Assembly (NCBI GenBank): GCA_002270565.1
Contig: NQMI01000002.1
Coordinates: forward strand, 372,001 to 436,000
Direction: 5' to 3'
Length of the DNA stretch: 64,000 nt
DNA from: Stenocarpella maydis
Taxonomy: Eukaryota; Ascomycota; Sordariomycetes; Diaporthales; Diaporthaceae
Of this stretch, positions 61,132-64,000 are shown piece by piece (within the stretch, counting starts at the first letter, position 1; every line of letters starts with the position of its first letter). The position numbers were made by a program, and so were the translations under genes. A model generated the notes under the pieces. That model did no database searches. It saw only the letters and a list, made by a program, of their open reading frames with translations, and was not told the DNA's origin.

Positions 61132-62324
61132 CTAGCGACGACTTGTCGAGCCAAAGCCCGTACTCTCGTAGCGAGAGCTGCTCACACCGGAGCCGCTGCT
61201 CGACCCTGATGAGCCGGACCTCGACGGGCTCCCTCCTCCACTGCCCCAGGTGCTTCCATAGTTCCCCCGGGCATAGCCGGGTGCGTTCCCGCGGGTGTTG
61301 TTGTTGTTGTTGTTGTTGTTGTTCCTACCCATCCTGCCAGCACCGTAAGCCGCCGCCGCTCCAGCTGCTGCCCCCCCAGCGGCGCTCCAGAAATCGGGCC
61401 GCCAGCCCGGTTGTGCGTTGCTTGCTCGCTGTGCGCTGCTCCCTCCCGAGCGCCTGGGCTTGCCACTGTTGTTTGTCCCCGGGTAAGGCGGCGGCGGGTC
61501 ATCGTCCCCGAAATCGTCAGCACCGCCGCCGCCGCCGCCGCCGCCTCCTCCTCCTCCACCACCTCCTCCTCCCCAGTAATTACCACCGTTGTTCCGTCCG
61601 GGGCGGCGGCCGTTCCCCTGGGCATTTATAAAGGCGTTATAGACGATGAATGCCAGGACGGAGAAGAAGATGATCCAAAAGATCCAGCCCACCAGGCCCG
61701 CCCCGCCGCCGCCCAGGTCGGGCCACTTCTCCTCGCCCTCGCGCGTCAGGGCCAGGCGGTACTCCACGGCGCAGCTGCCCTTGAGAACGTAGGGGTCGTC
61801 CGGGGACGAGTAGCCCTCGCAGATCTGGTCGTCCTCTCCTGTCAGTCTCACGGGAATCGTCACTGTGACTCCGCCACTGGATGAATGGGGTAGTTGGGGG
61901 GGGGGCGGGGGCTGCACTGCACTCACCACATCCGTGGACCCGAGCTTGAGCTCCGGCGGGAGCGAGGCCGTGCAGCTCCACTGGATGTCCTCGCCGTCGT
62001 AGCCAGAGCCCTTGTTCTCGCAGCGCATGACATCGATCTCGTGCTCTGAGCAGATGCCGCTGGCCGAGACGCAGCTGAGCTGCGGGACGGCGGGGACGCG
62101 GCGGTGGCTGGTCTGCTTGCCTGCGCGGAGGGTCAGGGACTCGACCTGGGGGTTGAGGAGCGATGTGAGTTGAGGATCAGCGGTGGCAAGCACCAGCCGT
62201 TGACTTTTCCCGCGGCCTGGAGACTCACCTGTGAGAGCAGGATGGCGTCGCGGGGCTTGGCCCTGGCGTCTGCCGATGTGGCCAGGACGGTGAGGGCCGC
62301 CGAGAGGGAGGTGAGAGCGTGCAT
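61132..62324 (-). CDS. SARAF-like membrane protein (DUF1183)
   Basis: Three-exon gene, 335 aa: exons 62324-62229, 62145-61927 and 61824-61132; introns 83 and 102 bp with GTGAGT donors. Animal SARAF is an ER protein that slows store-operated calcium entry; fungi have relatives of unknown role. Visible: signal peptide MHALTSLSAALTVLATSADA; a lumenal Cys-bearing domain (PQLSCVSASGICSEHEIDVM; WSCTASLPPELKLGSTDV; ICEGYSSPDDPYVLKGSC); one transmembrane helix (LVGWIFWIIFFSVLAFIVY); then a cytosolic tail with a run of 17 Gly, DDDPPPPYPG, a nine-Asn run, and a Ser/Gly-rich end. The length and order lumenal domain-TM-PPxY-rich tail fit SARAF. Splices rejoin LLSQVESLT and TDVICEGY. It converges on Bre1. 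Confidence 0.85.
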
Positions 62325-63399
62325 GGCGGGGTGTATACGGTGTTGAGGGTGGGGTGAGGTCCAGGCTACGCTTGATACAAGGCCTATCTGGTATGTACTC
62401 GCCGGTTGCGGGATTGTCGTAAAAAAAAAAGAAAAAAAAAAAAGAGGGGTTGACCACAGCCACTAGATTCAAGCCATGGTCGAGCAGAAGAGGACAGTTC
62501 TCGTTGTAGCAGGATTTGGAACCCAGAGGCCGCCACCAAGGCAGCAGACACGAGGCTGTACACTAAATGCTCCAGCTGAGTGCGAGTGACGTATGCGGGG
62601 ACCCTTGCTTGGCTGCAGCGCCGATCTGCGTATCCTTGTAATTACATAGTATGCATAGGTACCTAGTATCTACCAGGTATTCCTCCACCACTGCTGTATA
62701 AATCAACACTGGGGCTGTCCAGGGTAGGAACAGGAGTATAGGAGCAGCAGTATGGCAATGGGTGTTGTATGAGTGGGTGTTATGGGGGATGTGTGGATAT
62801 TGCACTAGTCCTGAGGTCTTCATGGGCGCAGGCATTGGCGCACCGGTGTAAGCTCCCTTCTCGTGGGTGCGAATATCCGAATCCTCCTCATTGCGAAAAG
62901 GATCAACAACGGCACCATGAGGGGTGCGAACTTGGCCTCTTGACCTTTTGCTTGAAGGAAGCACAGACATGTCGTGACGAAATGCATTAAGCTCTGAGAA
63001 AGAGTCCCCTCCTATGTACTTCGCGCATCATGACTCAGAGGTATCGAGATGAGACGGGGCAAGCCCAGCCGGTAAAAACCATTCCCCAACGCCATATCTA
63101 TGCATGAGTCTTCCACCTGAGATCCGCCCATGCCACGCAGAAACCCGCCACATGCCTCCGCTGTACATCAACACCAATTCCCTTTTTGTGATGACGAGGC
63201 ATGAGGGCCCTTGCGCAGGGCCCTTCAATGCATAAACTCAGAAAACAAACTCATACGCATAGTCTTCGGAAGGCTCGGAAATGGCAGGGCATCATGCGGG
63301 CCGCGGGCGCGAACAAGGCCCGGCATGCCCGGAAAGAAACAAAAAGGAAAACAAGAAACCAGGATAAAGTGAGAAAGCACGCCCCTCAAGCCCAGCCGC
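62325..63399. other. intergenic, no gene seen
   Basis: 1.1 kb between same-direction genes. Includes an A-run with few G (about 62421-62440), a TAGGTACCTA palindrome (62656-62665) and the 3' UTR of the ABC transporter. No coding signal. Confidence 0.55.
62656..62665. repeat. TAGGTACCTA palindrome
   Basis: A 10-base perfect palindrome followed by further TAGTATCTACCAGGTA-like words; same element type as at 15416-15447. Confidence 0.6.
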
Positions 63400-64000
63400 T
63401 CAGTTCTTCTCGAGGCTCTGCAGCCGCACCAGTTCAGCGTACCTCCCGTTGGCCCGCATGAGATCCTGGTGAGTGCCCTCCTCGACGACGACGCCCTTCT
63501 CAAAGACATAGATGCAGTCCGCCTTTGCGATTGTGGACAGTCTGTGCGCGACGGCGATGGTGGTGCGGCCCTTCGCGGCACGGTCCAGCGCCGCCTGCAC
63601 GACGTGCTCCGACTCGGAGTCGAGCGCCGACGTCGCCTCGTCCAGCAGCAATATCTTGGGGTCACGGATGAGCGCCCGCGCGATGGCGAGCCGCTGCTTC
63701 TGGCCGCCCGAGAGCAGTGTGCCCTTGGAGCCCACCAGGGTGCCGAACCCGTCGGGGAGCGACATTACGAACTCGTAGATGTTGGCCTCGCGGCACACTG
63801 CCTCGATCTGCGCGTCCGTGATGCTGTCCGCGTCCGTGGCCCCCAGCAGAATGTTCTCGCGGATTGTGCCGGCGTACAACGTCGGCTCCTGGCTCACAAG
63901 CGCGATGAAGGACCGGTAGTCGTTGACGTTGAGCGACGAGATCTCGCGCCCGTCCACGAAGATGCCGCCCGCCAGCGGGTTGTAGAACCGCTCCAGCAGC
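63400..64000 (-). CDS. ABCB-type multidrug/pheromone transporter, C-terminus (partial)
   Basis: The last 199 codons of a gene that continues beyond the window edge. It is the C-terminal nucleotide-binding domain of an ATP-binding cassette exporter, probably of the full-length MDR/Ste6-like type. Visible: the strand FVDGREISSLNVNDYRSFI; the Q-loop IALVSQEPTLYAGTIRENI; the signature LLSGGQKQRLAIARALI; the Walker B ILLLDEATSALDSESE; the H-loop TIAVAHRLSTI; and the closing VVEEGTHQDLMRANGRYAEL. The Walker A and all membrane helices lie outside. The domain ends in LVRLQSLEKN and a stop. It is transcribed toward the SARAF-like gene's promoter region. Confidence 0.92.
   Translation of the reverse strand, partial: LLERFYNPLAGGIFVDGREISSLNVNDYRSFIALVSQEPTLYAGTIRENILLGATDADSITDAQIEAVCREANIYEFVMSLPDGFGTLVGSKGTLLSGGQKQRLAIARALIRDPKILLLDEATSALDSESEHVVQAALDRAAKGRTTIAVAHRLSTIAKADCIYVFEKGVVVEEGTHQDLMRANGRYAELVRLQSLEKN

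Overview
This is nuclear DNA of a filamentous ascomycete (Pezizomycotina, probably Sordariomycetes). The genes are GC-rich and interrupted by short spliceosomal introns (about 49 to 350 bp, GTRNGT donors, CTRAY-like branch sites, YAG acceptors). They lie far apart with no operons, and the products (Bni4-type bud-neck protein, Set2, Bre1, Rad23, Bdp1, SARAF, GH35 beta-galactosidase, Zn(II)2Cys6 regulator) form an ordinary fungal set. The Sordariomycetes assignment is an inference from protein style, not a database match.

Layout. 0.06-5.7 kb: tRNA-dihydrouridine synthase (minus) and a four-exon Bni4-like scaffold (minus). 5.7-13.7 kb: an 8 kb stretch without a convincing gene, holding simple repeats and a heptamer minisatellite. 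13.7-23 kb: an accessory-looking, carbohydrate-flavoured stretch with a Zn2Cys6 regulator (plus), a secreted Ser/Thr-rich protein with a C-terminal cysteine module (plus), a decayed GH131-like secreted glycosidase (minus) and a sucrose/alpha-glucoside-type transporter (minus). 24.6-34 kb: endosomal Na+/H+ exchanger (plus), acetoacetyl-CoA synthetase (minus) and the H3K36 methyltransferase Set2 (minus). 34-38.3 kb: gene-free. 38.3-44.9 kb: an unknown AT-hook protein (plus) and a six-exon secreted GH35 beta-galactosidase (plus). 44.9-50 kb: gene-free. 50-64 kb: a gene-dense housekeeping end with a four-TM membrane protein (plus), Rad23 (plus), Bdp1 (minus), Bre1 (plus), SARAF-like protein (minus) and the C-terminus of an ABCB transporter (minus) running off the window.

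How the genes relate. Most are independent housekeeping loci. Set2 and Bre1 both act on transcribed chromatin (H3K36 methylation and H2B ubiquitination) but are 24 kb apart and not co-regulated in any visible way. The only plausible functional grouping is at 13.7-23 kb (regulator, secreted proteins, sugar transporter); the glycosidase there is broken, which suggests erosion of a sugar-use neighbourhood.

All multi-exon models were assembled by eye from splice signals and reading phase. Each gives a total CDS length divisible by three with no internal stop. I found no tRNA or rRNA gene, no intact transposon and no CRISPR. Intergenic DNA carries a recurring family of TAGGTAC-type palindromes and several 7-8 bp tandem arrays. 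A 4-base gap (N) sits in a G homopolymer at 55189-55192.
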